Below, piece after piece: positions 8,560 through 17,268 of a DNA stretch of 64,000 bases (position 1 is its first letter; each line of letters starts with the position of its first letter). The notes beneath the pieces are model-generated. The model saw only the letters and a list, made by a program, of their open reading frames with translations. It did not search any database and was not told the origin of the DNA. This DNA is from Bacillota bacterium. Its GTDB lineage: Bacteria > Bacillota > Clostridia > Lachnospirales > Lachnospiraceae. The DNA lies in the NCBI GenBank assembly GCA_023409535.1, contig JAEYGZ010000036.1, positions 62,001 to 126,000 of the forward strand, read 5' to 3'. A program made the position numbers and the translations under genes.

Positions 8560-9295
8560 AGCGTCTCCTTTCGGTGCGCAGCATAATCTCTTCTAAAGAC
8601 AGTTCTCCAATTTCACCCGGCTCCTTCAAACTTTGAAAGGACTGGATAAAGACAGATTTTTCAGCGCTTTTCAGAAGTTTCCCATCCTTGATATAGGTAA
8701 TATCGTCAGCACATTTTTCCAGATCCGATATAATGTGGGTAGAAAAAAGAATGCTTCTTTCCCCATCTTTTACAAGCTGCCGAAATAATACCAGCAAATC
8801 ATCACGGGATACTGGGTCAAGCCCGCTTGTGGGCTCATCCAAAATGAGCAGCCTGGCATGGTGGGATAGTGCAAGAGTCAACATATATTTAACTTTCATG
8901 CCGGACGAAAGCTCTTTTACCCGTTTTTGCGGGTCGAGAGCAAAAACCTCCAGATATTTTTGATAGGCTTCCTCGTCCCAGTCCCGGTAAAAACGCTTTG
9001 TAACTTCCGTAATAACGGCCAACTTTTTATGCTTGTAGAAGTCAATTTCGCCTAAAACCACACCTAGGTTTTGCTTGCAACCTTCTTCATTTTCCATAAA
9101 GCTACGGCCAAACATTTCAATCATTCCGCTGTCCGGACGCACAAGATTCAGCATGGACTTTAAGGTCGTGGTCTTTCCTGCACCATTTTTCCCAATTAGT
9201 CCCATAATCCGGCCCTGTGACAGCAAAAACGTAATGTCACGTAATGTAAAACTTGAATATTGTTTCGTTATCCCTTGTACAGATAATGCATTCAT
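8549..9295 (-). CDS. ABC exporter ATP-binding protein (BcrA/YtrB type)
   Basis: A 248-residue ATPase powering the adjacent permease. Walker A is GKNGAGKTT (near residue 36), the ABC signature is a divergent LSSGMK, Walker B is LLILDEPTSGLD, and the switch His is in FSTHIISDLEKCADD. The signature LSSGM rather than LSGGQ is normal for this exporter group. The start ATG overlaps the stop codon of the XRE gene (ATGA) and has GGAGGATAAATT in front, pointing to coupled translation. Order is regulator, ATPase, permease on the minus strand. Confidence 0.93.
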   Translation of the reverse strand: MNALSVQGITKQYSSFTLRDITFLLSQGRIMGLIGKNGAGKTTTLKSMLNLVRPDSGMIEMFGRSFMENEEGCKQNLGVVLGEIDFYKHKKLAVITEVTKRFYRDWDEEAYQKYLEVFALDPQKRVKELSSGMKVKYMLTLALSHHARLLILDEPTSGLDPVSRDDLLVLFRQLVKDGERSILFSTHIISDLEKCADDITYIKDGKLLKSAEKSVFIQSFQSLKEPGEIGELSLEEIMLRTERRRYDI

Positions 9296-9759
9296 AATTT
9301 ATCCTCCTTCCCTTTAAAAAAAGCATCGGAAACCTCGCCGGTCATTCGCAGAAAAGCTTCGCTGCTTACGAGAGCAATTCCAGCGCTCATAGGGCTGCTA
9401 TCCCCCAGAACAACCAGCGTATCGCCGGTTTTGAACTTTAGTGTGTCCCGCGCTTTTTTAGGTAATACGATTTGCCCTCTTTCGCCTATGGTTACCATAC
9501 CGAAGATGTGCTTGTTTTTCGGACCGATCGGGATCCCTTCCTGTTTAGGGTCATAGCGTACCAAATCATTCAAGGATACATCAAATAAATCGGCCAACGC
9601 TTCACAGTTGAGAATATCCGGCAGGGAATCTCCTTTTTCCCATTTTGCCACGGCCTGTCGCGTAACGCCAACTTGCTCGGCAATCTCCTCTTGAGATAAG
9701 CGACGGCGGTTTCGCAGATGACGCAGATTTGCGGCAATGTTATTATTAGAATTATTCAT
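9292..9759 (-). CDS. XRE-AbrB hybrid transcription factor
   Basis: A 155-residue regulator. Residues 8-65 are an XRE/Cro helix-turn-helix (RRRLSQEEIAEQVGVTRQAV, WEKGDSLPD). Residues 85-130 are a SpoVT/AbrB-type swapped-hairpin domain (GMVTIGERGQIVLPKKARD), a second DNA-binding fold. I place the start at the ATG at 9759, where GAGG is 10 bases away; an ATG three codons earlier sits only one base after it. It overlaps the ABC ATPase gene by 4 bp and so probably regulates the exporter operon and itself. The pairing of two DNA-binding folds is known in Bacillota regulators linked to ABC-2 exporters, but its operator is not obvious here. Confidence 0.9.
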   Translation of the reverse strand: MNNSNNNIAANLRHLRNRRRLSQEEIAEQVGVTRQAVAKWEKGDSLPDILNCEALADLFDVSLNDLVRYDPKQEGIPIGPKNKHIFGMVTIGERGQIVLPKKARDTLKFKTGDTLVVLGDSSPMSAGIALVSSEAFLRMTGEVSDAFFKGKEDKL

Positions 9760-10040
9760 ACTTTTCATACCTCGTTAATTTAATATTACCCTTAACATGA
9801 AAGGGATACAACCAACTGCTACATACATATTATGTCCGTTTTAGTTGCGTATATTATATCATAAACGTAAGGCGGTAATGACAGGGAAAAGTGTTTTAGA
9901 GGAACCCAAAGATGTCCTGATGGAAGCTTCATCCGGTGAATACTGGTAATCTTACCAACGCTGCCATGATTCTTTTAACAGCAACCCTGAAAAATAACAG
10001 TATGGTGCGCAGTGAAAGCTTCGGCCGGTTTAGATAGGAA
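9760..10040. other. Intergenic region upstream of the XRE operon
   Basis: It should hold the minus-strand promoter of the XRE operon. AT-rich -10-like hexamers occur near 9825-9860 but I cannot pick a convincing pair. No gene is supported between 9860 and the tRNA terminator. Confidence 0.4.
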
Positions 10041-10087
10041 AAAGGCTGCATTTTTATTGGTTTATTACCGACAAAAATGTAGCCTTT
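10036..10087 (-). terminator. Terminator downstream of tRNA-Arg
   Basis: On the minus strand AAAGGCT-A-CATTTTT pairs with AAAAATG-C-AGCCTTT and is followed by TTCC. The stem arms are 10041-10057 and about 10072-10087. Confidence 0.85.
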
Positions 10088-10094
10088 CATTTGA

Positions 10095-10167
10095 TGCACC
10101 TGACTGGATTTGAACCGGCGGCCTTTCGCTCCGGAGGCGAACGCTCTATCCACTGAGCTACAGGTGC
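10095..10167 (-). tRNA. tRNA-Arg (anticodon CCG)
   Basis: A cloverleaf is visible on the minus strand: acceptor GCACCTG/CAGGTGC, D arm GCTC..GAGC, anticodon stem TTCGC/GCGAA with loop CTCCGGA (anticodon CCG), and TTCAAAT in the T loop. The T stem has one C-A mismatch. The 3' CCA is not encoded. It reads CGG codons. Confidence 0.95.
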
Positions 10168-10294
10168 AAAAATTGCCTGTTTTGCAGACAATTTTTTAGA
10201 CTATGTTATTATATACTATATAAAAAGCAAAGTAAAGAATGTTTTATAAAAACAAGCATAAAAATAGCATATGCATTATAATGATCCAAATGTC

Positions 10295-11095
10295 TTATTG
10301 CCGGGAATTTATTTTCTTCAGAAGATATCTTTTTTTGTATTTTAATCCTGCGAATTTGGCGGTTCTGCTGATTATGCTATAGTTTACAGCACCGCCGACG
10401 GCTCCGACAACAGGAATTCCCTGTATGAATTTAGCGGCCAGCAGAGCTTCCGAGAGATGGTTAGAGGTATCTTTCATACTCTGTTCCAGATCCGGCGTGA
10501 CCTCAATGCTGCTATCGATCCTATCGCTAAGCAGCTCCAGCTCCTTATTTAGCTCAGTCTGTTTTTCTCCTCTGGTCAAGGAACCGCTGATCAGTAACAT
10601 AATATAAGCTTTCTCCTCCGGAGTATCATAGCGAAAACCATAGCTTAAAGCAATTTCATAAATTGTCTTTACGAGAACACCCAAAAACAAGGGGATATCC
10701 GGAAGTCCGACACCCAGTAAGCCAAGCATCCCGCCTTCCAGGACGGAAATGGAAGAGTTTACAAGTGTTGATTGCTTGGATTGGCGGTCTAATCTGTTGA
10801 TATGCCGCTTATTCATCCGTTTATCCATTGCATAATTGTTAATATCAAATTCCAATTCGATTTTATCTTTGTTATAGGTCTTTTCGATAAGGGGACTCCC
10901 CTTTTCGAATACCAGTTGGAAGCCTTTATAAAAGGCAGTATCTAACGTGTCTTTTAATTGCTTGGGTATTTTATCCTGTACTTTATCCATCACAGGTGAC
11001 AGCGTATTTGCTAAGAAGTCTTTATCGGATTGCTTTAAGAACCTCTGTTCCTTAATTTCAATGTTTTTTAATTGATTACCAAGCTGCTGGTCCAT
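10295..11095 (-). CDS. EcsC family protein
   Basis: A 266-residue protein. The start is set at the ATG at 11095, since AAAGGTGG lies 5 bases upstream; a GTG three codons earlier overlaps that site. Residues 100-150 (NRLDRQSKQSTLVNSSISVL then GGMLGLLGVGLPDIPLFLG) and the following YEIALSYGFRYDTPEEKAYIM segment are the EcsC-domain signature. A hydrophobic stretch near 110-140 and a Gly-rich segment near 235-250 (FIQGIPVVGAVGGAVNYSI) suggest membrane association. In Bacillus EcsC is linked to the EcsAB ABC transporter, but no ecsAB is here and the domain's activity is unknown. It is probably monocistronic. Confidence 0.85.
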   Translation of the reverse strand: MDQQLGNQLKNIEIKEQRFLKQSDKDFLANTLSPVMDKVQDKIPKQLKDTLDTAFYKGFQLVFEKGSPLIEKTYNKDKIELEFDINNYAMDKRMNKRHINRLDRQSKQSTLVNSSISVLEGGMLGLLGVGLPDIPLFLGVLVKTIYEIALSYGFRYDTPEEKAYIMLLISGSLTRGEKQTELNKELELLSDRIDSSIEVTPDLEQSMKDTSNHLSEALLAAKFIQGIPVVGAVGGAVNYSIISRTAKFAGLKYKKRYLLKKINSRQ

Positions 11096-11245
11096 AAGAT
11101 CCACCTTTCCAAATCAGAATTTATAACATCATTATATAGTTTTGCCGATCATTTGTAAATTTATATTAAGATTAAAAAATGGTGATAGGAGGCGTAATTG
11201 TTACAAAAATGTTAAAATATGTTACAAAAAAATGAAATTATCAGG

Positions 11246-11274
11246 TTGATTTTTTCCTTACTTTTTGGTAAAAT
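11246..11274 (+). promoter_or_regulatory. Probable sigma-A promoter
   Basis: TTGATT, a 17-base spacer and TAAAAT lie about 100 bases before the start of the following secreted-protein gene. The 11105-11240 part of the gap is AT-rich with no other feature. Confidence 0.55.
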
Positions 11275-11376
11275 AGAAAAAGCAGATAATTAATTTACAT
11301 AGCAAAATGAAGATATTCATACGCAAATTTTTACTAGTGACCCCAATTTGCAAGCTGTTAGAAAGGCATGGTTATA

Positions 11377-12183
11377 ATGAAACTTAAATATAAAAAAATA
11401 ATATTACTTACGACATTGAGTACTATGGGAATTGGCATGTTAACATTATCCGTCAGTAAGGACAGACCCAGGGCGGAAGAAAATACAGGTGTGAAGGCAG
11501 TCTATGAGGAAAATGAGGATAACAGTGATTTGGCGGCAGGTGAGAAAGGTACCGATGTAACCGCACTGAACGAGAATGCAGCATTTTCTCTGACAACCAC
11601 TCCCACACCAATACCATCTCCGACTCCAATACCGATTTATTCTATTGAAGAACCGGGAACCTATCCGGAAATAGATACCTTGTTTGAGAGTTATTATAAT
11701 GCAAAGAATAATCTTGATATAGAAACCTTAAAGAGTCTGCTCAGTGATCCTGATGCGGCTACCTCTGAGGAAGAATTGCAGATGAAAACAGAATATATTG
11801 AGGATTACCGCAAGGTGAAGGCATATACGAAGAAAGGCATGACGGAAGGAACCTATATTGTTTATGTCTACCATGAGATTAAATTCACCGGTATAAATAC
11901 TTCAGCGCCTGGTTTGGCTAAATTCTATGTGGTTACGGGAGCAGATAATAAGTTGAAGATTTTCTCCGGAGAGATGGATGCAGACACCAAGGCATATTAT
12001 GATGTGAGAAATCAGGATGAAGATGTTGCAGCCCTGATCTCAATGACGGATGAGAAGAGCAAGCAGGCGATCGAGAAGGATGAGGATCTGCAGAACTTCT
12101 GGGAGAGCATTGATAAGATGGCTAATCAGAAGGATGAAACAGCAGATGCCGGTACCTCTGGGGATACAGAAAAAACAGAATAA
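11377..12183 (+). CDS. Predicted secreted or membrane-anchored protein of unknown function
   Basis: A 268-residue protein. The ATG at 11377 is favoured because AAAGG lies 10 bases upstream; the ATG at 11368 is one base from it. Residues 5-25 form a hydrophobic signal or anchor segment without a lipobox Cys. A Pro/Thr-rich spacer follows (TTPTPIPSPTPIPIY, near residues 85-100), then a globular domain (about 105-210) containing IDTLFESYYNAKNNLDIETL and the strand-rich YIVYVYHEIKFTG/LAKFYVVTG. This layout resembles NTF2-like extracytoplasmic domains, but that is a guess from shape. The C-terminus is acidic and low complexity. A terminator separates it from rluF. Confidence 0.7.
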   Translation: MKLKYKKIILLTTLSTMGIGMLTLSVSKDRPRAEENTGVKAVYEENEDNSDLAAGEKGTDVTALNENAAFSLTTTPTPIPSPTPIPIYSIEEPGTYPEIDTLFESYYNAKNNLDIETLKSLLSDPDAATSEEELQMKTEYIEDYRKVKAYTKKGMTEGTYIVYVYHEIKFTGINTSAPGLAKFYVVTGADNKLKIFSGEMDADTKAYYDVRNQDEDVAALISMTDEKSKQAIEKDEDLQNFWESIDKMANQKDETADAGTSGDTEKTE

Positions 12184-12193
12184 AAGAACGGAT

Positions 12194-12248
12194 ACTCCTT
12201 ATACTATCAGAACCTTGAGAAGGGCTCACCGGTATAAGGAGTTTTTTG
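12194..12248 (+). terminator. Terminator before rluF
   Basis: An 11-bp perfect stem, ACTCCTTATAC (12194-12204) with GTATAAGGAGT (12232-12242), is followed directly by TTTTTT. Confidence 0.85.
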
Positions 12249-12324
12249 TGGACGAAGGATATCAAACCATGTATAATAAATATGATTGCAGTAATATCCG
12301 GGTGTGGAAAGGTAAGGAAATAGA

Positions 12325-13071
12325 ATGGCAAAAAGGACAAAGCGGTTGACCTCGCAGGGCGAAGAAGCTGAGGCAATCCGTATCAATAAATTCTTAAGTG
12401 AAGCGGGGGTCTGCTCCAGAAGGGAGGCAGACCGTTATATTGAAGAGGGGAAAGTAAAAATAGATGGAGTTATTGCACAGATGGGTGCCAAGGTCGGACC
12501 GAAGAATCAAGTTACTTTCCTGGGAAAACCGGTGAAAAAGGAAGAAAAACTGGTATTAATCGCATTTAATAAACCGGAGGGTATCGTCTGCACCACCGAC
12601 CGCAGGGAATCGGATAATATCGTTGATTATATTAACTATGGGATGAGGATATATCCAATCGGCCGCCTGGATAAGGACTCCGAGGGACTGATTCTCCTAA
12701 CCAATGACGGGAATATTGTAAATAAAATCCTGCGGGCAGAGAATAATCATGAAAAGGAATATGTCGTTACAGTTAATAAAGAGATTACGCAGGAGTTTTT
12801 AAAGAATATGTCCTCCGGTGTACCGATTCTAGATACGGTGACTAACCCCTGCAAGGTGAAGCAGATAGATAAGCATACCTTCAATATTATTTTAACCCAA
12901 GGGCTGAACAGGCAAATCAGAAGGATGTGTGAACATCTGGATTACCGTGTTGTAAAACTAACAAGAGTTCGGATCATGAATATCAGGCTTGGAAGGCTTC
13001 GGACAGGAGACTATCGCAATGTTACGGAACAGGAGATTGAGGAACTAAACAAAGCCTTTGTTAAGCGTTGA
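12325..13071 (+). CDS. rluF: 23S rRNA pseudouridine synthase RluF-like
   Basis: A 248-residue enzyme isomerising a uridine in 23S rRNA (U2604 is the E. coli RluF target). An S4 RNA-binding domain spans residues 18-65 (INKFLSEAGVCSRREADRYI). The catalytic domain follows, with GRLDKDSEGLILLTNDG carrying the nucleophilic Asp near residue 114. Several blocks match the RluF subgroup rather than RluB or RsuA: NIVDYIN, NHEKEYVVTV, VPILDTVT and QGLNRQIRRMCEHLDYRV. The same enzyme family also modifies tRNA-Tyr U35 in E. coli. It sits 39 bp before the DNA ligase gene and is likely cotranscribed with it. Confidence 0.88.
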   Translation: MAKRTKRLTSQGEEAEAIRINKFLSEAGVCSRREADRYIEEGKVKIDGVIAQMGAKVGPKNQVTFLGKPVKKEEKLVLIAFNKPEGIVCTTDRRESDNIVDYINYGMRIYPIGRLDKDSEGLILLTNDGNIVNKILRAENNHEKEYVVTVNKEITQEFLKNMSSGVPILDTVTNPCKVKQIDKHTFNIILTQGLNRQIRRMCEHLDYRVVKLTRVRIMNIRLGRLRTGDYRNVTEQEIEELNKAFVKR

Positions 13072-13110
13072 GACCTTTCTATCAATCCCGGAAATGGAGA
13101 AATGTAATGT

Positions 13111-15069
13111 ATGGATAATAAAATCAGAATAGAAGAGCTTGTGGCTAAGCTAAATAAAGCCTCCGATGCATACTATAACGGGCAGGAAGAACTCATGACG
13201 GATTATGAGTGGGATGCCATGTTTGACGAACTTGCGTCATTGGAAGCTGAGACAGGATATATTCTGCCTGACAGCCCGACCCAGAACGTAGGCTATGATG
13301 AGAACAACGGAGAGAAGGAGCCGCACGAGTTTCCCGCGCTATCCCTGGCAAAAACCAAGAAAATCACAGAATTGCAGAAATGGGCGGAGGATAAACCGGT
13401 CTGGATCTCCTGGAAGCTGGATGGGTTAACGCTGGTGCTCACCTATGACGGCGGTAAGCTTACCAAAATACTTACCAGAGGAAATGGTACCATTGGTACA
13501 AATATCACCTTTATGAAGCAGGCAATCAAAGGTTTTCCGTTAACGATTAAGTATAAAGGCCATATGGTTGTCCGCGGTGAAGCTACCATATCCTATACGG
13601 ATTTTGATTTGATTAACGTTACCATCGAGGATGAGAATGAAAAATACGCAAATCCCCGTAATCTGGCTTCCGGAACACTTAGTCTGGATGATGCTGAGAA
13701 AGTAAAGGAGCGCCATGTCCATTTTAATGCCTTTACCCTGGTTTCTATCGAGAAGGAGATGAAATCCTGGGGAGACAGGATGAATTATCTTGAAAAGGAG
13801 GGATTTGCTGTGGTTGACAGAGAGCTAACCGCAGCGGATGCGCTTCCTGAGGTAATTGACAGATGGACGAAAAAGGTGGAAACAGGTGAGATGGATATTC
13901 CGGTTGACGGTTTGACTGTCTGCTATGACGATACGGAATATGCGGCAACCGGTTCTGTCACAGGACATCATGCTACCAGAGCGGGTATTGCCTTTAAGTG
14001 GCAGGATGTGTCGGCAGAAACAGAGCTGGAATATATTGAATGGTCCTGTGCGGCATCCACCATATCTCCGGTGGCAGTATTTAAGCCGGTTCAGTTGGAA
14101 GGAACCACGGTAACCAGAGCCTCCTTATGCAATATCAGCGAGATGGAGCGTCTTGGTATCGGCAAGACCAGTGTGCTTGAAATTATTAAAGCCAATAAAA
14201 TCATTCCCAAATGTATTTCTGTAAAGAAAGCGGAAGGAACCTTTGAGATTCCAAGTGAATGTCCCGTCTGTCATGCCAGGACGGAGATCAGAGTTAGTCC
14301 CAGAGGCAATACAAAGACCTTGCACTGTACCAATCCCGACTGTACGGCAAAGCATGTTAAAAAATTTACCCGCTTTGTCAGTAAGGCAGGAATGGATATT
14401 GACGGATTATCTATTCAGACAATTGTTAAATTCATTAATGAAGGCTTTATCTCAAAGTTTGCAGACATATATCATCTGAGGGAGCATGCGGATGTTATTA
14501 AAGAGATGGAAGGCTTTGGGGAAAAATCCTGTGAAAATATGATGAAAGCAATTGAAAAGAGCAGGAAGGTTCATCCGGTGAATTTTATTTATTCTCTGTG
14601 TATTCCGATGATCGGTGTCGACGCGGGTAAGAAAATTGTCAGCACCATAGGGTTTGACGGCTTTCTGGAACGGCTTAGTCAGAGTGAAGGCTATGATGAT
14701 ATCGGGGGCATCGGACCTGAAAAGTCTAATTCCATCGCTCTTTGGTATCAGAACAAAGGAAATAAGGCAAACCTTGAAGCATTACTGGGAGAAGTTACGA
14801 TAGAAAAAGTTGAAACCCGAGGGAATGCAGATGGTAAATGCTCCGGTCTTACCTTTGTCATTACAGGAGAGGTTCATTACTATAAAAATCGCGATGAATT
14901 CAAGGCATATGTCGAAGCAGAAAACGGTAAGGTTACCGGCAGTGTAACCTCAAAGACGAATTATCTGGTGAATAACGATGTTGCTTCCGCATCCTCAAAA
15001 AATCAAAAGGCTAAGGAACTTGGAATTCCTATCATATCTGAAGATGAGTTTGTCCAATTGTTTGGATGA
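13111..15069 (+). CDS. ligA: NAD+-dependent DNA ligase, divergent LigA
   Basis: A 652-residue ligase that seals nicks using NAD+. Domains in order: Ia NMN-binding (DAYYNGQEELMTDYEWDAM), adenylation domain with WKLDGLTL (KxDG Lys near 110), TRGNGTIG and YANPRNLASG; OB fold with VAVFKPVQLEGTTVTRASL; a four-Cys zinc finger (CPVC...CTNPDC, near 388-410); HhH repeats; and a C-terminal BRCT (residues 575-652, TFVITGEV). Length is near the family norm. It departs from housekeeping LigA at key blocks: RGNG for RGDG, and CAASTISPVA where VGRTGxxTPVA is usual. It may be a second, specialised ligase; the chromosome's main LigA could be elsewhere. Confidence 0.93.
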   Translation: MDNKIRIEELVAKLNKASDAYYNGQEELMTDYEWDAMFDELASLEAETGYILPDSPTQNVGYDENNGEKEPHEFPALSLAKTKKITELQKWAEDKPVWISWKLDGLTLVLTYDGGKLTKILTRGNGTIGTNITFMKQAIKGFPLTIKYKGHMVVRGEATISYTDFDLINVTIEDENEKYANPRNLASGTLSLDDAEKVKERHVHFNAFTLVSIEKEMKSWGDRMNYLEKEGFAVVDRELTAADALPEVIDRWTKKVETGEMDIPVDGLTVCYDDTEYAATGSVTGHHATRAGIAFKWQDVSAETELEYIEWSCAASTISPVAVFKPVQLEGTTVTRASLCNISEMERLGIGKTSVLEIIKANKIIPKCISVKKAEGTFEIPSECPVCHARTEIRVSPRGNTKTLHCTNPDCTAKHVKKFTRFVSKAGMDIDGLSIQTIVKFINEGFISKFADIYHLREHADVIKEMEGFGEKSCENMMKAIEKSRKVHPVNFIYSLCIPMIGVDAGKKIVSTIGFDGFLERLSQSEGYDDIGGIGPEKSNSIALWYQNKGNKANLEALLGEVTIEKVETRGNADGKCSGLTFVITGEVHYYKNRDEFKAYVEAENGKVTGSVTSKTNYLVNNDVASASSKNQKAKELGIPIISEDEFVQLFG

Positions 15070-15080
15070 CAGAAAGATAG

Positions 15081-15116
15081 AAAAGGCTATATTCGTAAGA
15101 GAATATAGCCTTTTCC
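15081..15116. terminator. Terminator after ligA
   Basis: A perfect 14-bp stem AAAAGGCTATATTC/GAATATAGCCTTTT with a 6-base loop (GTAAGA) is followed by CCTAT. It could work in both directions. Confidence 0.88.
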
Positions 15117-15316
15117 TATAAAATTATGTAAGTATTTTCTTTGTAAATCATTTTAGTGCGGAAACAGGGTAACAGAAGGATGGAAACCATAGCTGGATTG
15201 TAAAAATAAGTAATTTTGATATTAATATTTTATGATAAACCTATGAAAACAGAAAAAATAATTTGAAAATGAGAAAAGATACCGATATTTATAAGGAATC
15301 TCTGTAAGCCTTGAAA

Positions 15317-15344
15317 TTACGGGATTCTGAAAAATGCATAAAAT
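15317..15344 (+). promoter_or_regulatory. Candidate promoter of the pectin-oligosaccharide importer operon
   Basis: TTACGG, 16 bases, then TAAAAT. The -35 is poor, but the position just ahead of the shared operator at 15344 copies the arrangement at the LacI gene. The rest of the 15117-15534 gap is AT-rich leader. Confidence 0.4.
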
Positions 15345-15357
15345 GTAAATGCTTACA
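15344..15357. promoter_or_regulatory. Putative LacI-family operator
   Basis: The dyad TGTAAATGCTTACA differs by one base from TGTAAATACTTACA at 30001-30014, in the promoter of the LacI gene of this locus. Both lie just downstream of a -10 box, as for a repressor. Binding by that regulator is inferred. Confidence 0.6.
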
Positions 15358-15467
15358 TAATGCAAAAATTGTACGTTTTAAATCACTGATCATAGTAAAA
15401 ATTGCACGCTGGATAAAAAAATGAACCTTGTTATTTGGGCATAACTGATGGTAATATCAAGTTGTTA

Positions 15468-15483
15468 TTGAAAGCGTTGTGCA
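15468..15483 (+). promoter_or_regulatory. Weak cre-like catabolite site
   Basis: TTGAAAGCGTTGTGCA has an intact left half of the CcpA consensus (TGAAAGCGT) but a degenerate right half. It lies 50 bases before the substrate-binding protein start. Low confidence. Confidence 0.25.
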
Positions 15484-15534
15484 TATTCAATAATAAAGTG
15501 TAGTACAAACATTTTAAATGTATAAGGAGGATTT

Positions 15535-17139
15535 ATGAAAATGAAGAGAAGCGTGAGTCGAGTATGGGCGCTCATCATTGCATTCGTAATGGTAATGTCA
15601 TTTACTCTTACCGGATGTGCGAAAGAAGCTGCGGATGAGCCGCAGAGTGGCGGGGACACACAGCAGGGTGCTACAGCGACAGCAGCACCTGCACAGGAGG
15701 CGGCAACGGATGCTCCGGCGGCACCTGAAGTAGAGAAACCCGAAAAGATTACAATTATGGTTGACGGTACTTTGGTAACGAAATTAAATGCCCGCGATCA
15801 GTTTGAAGCAAAATGGGAAGAGCTTACCGGTATTGATCTGGAGATTATCCAGCCTGACCATTCGGCATATTATGATGTTGTTGGTCAGACCTTGGCAAGC
15901 GGCAACTGGCCGGATGTTATTTTATTAGGATCAACCTATTATGCCGGCTATGCAACTGAGGGTGTATTATGGGATATGACACAGGCATGGGAAAATTCTG
16001 ACCTGAAGGCTTCCGGCAGGGTTACAGATACGGCCTTGGTTGACGGACTTAAGGTAGATGGTGTCCTTTACGGTATTGCTCCGACTCGCGGTAATGGATG
16101 TGTTACTTATATTAAGAAGAAATGGCTTGATAATGTGGGTCTGGCAGTACCTACAAATTATGCTGAATACATAGCAATGCTGGATGCCTTTACAACAGGC
16201 GATCCTGACGGCAACGGCGTAAACGGTGATACCTTTGGTGTATCCAGCGCAGGTATCGTAGGTCCTGAAGCACCCTGGACCAACTATCTTCCTGAATTTT
16301 ATCAGGATGCGAATCCCGGTTTCTACAAAAATGCATCCGGCCAGTGGGTTGACGGTTTCACAGAGCCGAATTTCAAAAGCGCTCTTGAAAGACTGAGAGA
16401 TGCATATGCAAAAGGCTATATTGATAAGGAAGCATTAACGAATGCTACAAGTAACTGCCGTGATAAGTACTATGAGGATAAATTCGGCGTATTTACTTAT
16501 TGGGCAGGTACCTGGGCGACCAATATAAAGACTAACCTTGAGGCAAATGGGCTTGACGGCGAATTAATCGCACTTCCTCCCATTGCTGAAGTAGGTTCCT
16601 ATCTGGAGAGACAGGCTCCGACCTGGTGCATCACTTCAAAGGCCAAGAATCCGGAAGGCATATTCAAATATTTCTTTGAAACAATGTTAGACGGCGGAGA
16701 AGTACAGAAGCTGTGGTCCTATGGCGTGGAAGGTTCTCATTGGTCAACCAAGGCTGAGACTGTTGTAGGCAAGACTTACCAGGAAGGCGAGTTCCATATG
16801 TTAGAGAGCCTTGAGAAGCCGGGCACACAGTATACTAAGAATCATATCGATCCTATGCTGGCTATCGCAGGCTTGAATGACGATCCGGGTGCCAAGACAA
16901 TTGCTCCGGAAGCAAGGGCTTCCCAGGACCTGTTTAATACCCATTCAAGATTGGCTGATTTGGTTCCGTCCAATGATGCCATGAGTCAGTATAACGGTGA
17001 CCTGACAACTTTAAAGAATGAAATAGTTGCGAATGTGGTAGTATCAGGCTTATCCATTGATGATGAAATGAAGAGATTCGAATCAGAGGGCGGTGCCGAG
17101 TGGTCTAAGGCGATTGTTGATGCCTTAAATACAAAGTAA
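15535..17139 (+). CDS. Sugar ABC transporter substrate-binding lipoprotein (LplA/YtcQ type)
   Basis: A 534-residue extracytoplasmic binding protein. The signal peptide ends in a lipobox, LTGC, with the lipidated Cys near residue 28; a Gln/Ala/Thr-rich linker follows to about residue 65. The mature part carries family-1 solute-binding features (DVILLGSTYYAGYATEGVLWD; a GDPDGNGVNGDTFGV calcium-like loop near 220). This large size is typical of LplA/YtcQ-type proteins that take plant cell-wall oligosaccharides. AAGGAGG precedes the ATG. Two permeases follow, but no ATPase is encoded, so a general MsmX-type ATPase is expected. Substrate is inferred from neighbours as a pectin or arabinoxylan fragment. 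Confidence 0.92.
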   Translation: MKMKRSVSRVWALIIAFVMVMSFTLTGCAKEAADEPQSGGDTQQGATATAAPAQEAATDAPAAPEVEKPEKITIMVDGTLVTKLNARDQFEAKWEELTGIDLEIIQPDHSAYYDVVGQTLASGNWPDVILLGSTYYAGYATEGVLWDMTQAWENSDLKASGRVTDTALVDGLKVDGVLYGIAPTRGNGCVTYIKKKWLDNVGLAVPTNYAEYIAMLDAFTTGDPDGNGVNGDTFGVSSAGIVGPEAPWTNYLPEFYQDANPGFYKNASGQWVDGFTEPNFKSALERLRDAYAKGYIDKEALTNATSNCRDKYYEDKFGVFTYWAGTWATNIKTNLEANGLDGELIALPPIAEVGSYLERQAPTWCITSKAKNPEGIFKYFFETMLDGGEVQKLWSYGVEGSHWSTKAETVVGKTYQEGEFHMLESLEKPGTQYTKNHIDPMLAIAGLNDDPGAKTIAPEARASQDLFNTHSRLADLVPSNDAMSQYNGDLTTLKNEIVANVVVSGLSIDDEMKRFESEGGAEWSKAIVDALNTK

Positions 17140-17193
17140 TGATAAAAGGAACAAGTAAATTACGATAAACAATGTAAATCAATAATTAAGGAA

Positions 17194-17247
17194 AGAGCGG
17201 AGAAGTCAAAAACTGTTTGAGAGCTTTTTGCACTCCGCTCTCTTTTA
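17194..17247 (+). terminator. Intercistronic hairpin between binding protein and permease
   Basis: AGAGCGGAG (17194-17202) pairs with CTCCGCTCT (17233-17241), followed by CTTTT. It lies inside the operon and probably attenuates readthrough or protects the upstream mRNA, so that the binding protein exceeds the permeases. Confidence 0.65.
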
Positions 17248-17268
17248 AAGGAAGGATAGACCTTAGCG

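Noticed and set aside
9929..10153. 74-codon minus-strand frame across the tRNA-Arg gene
   Set aside because: It reads through a clear tRNA and its terminator.
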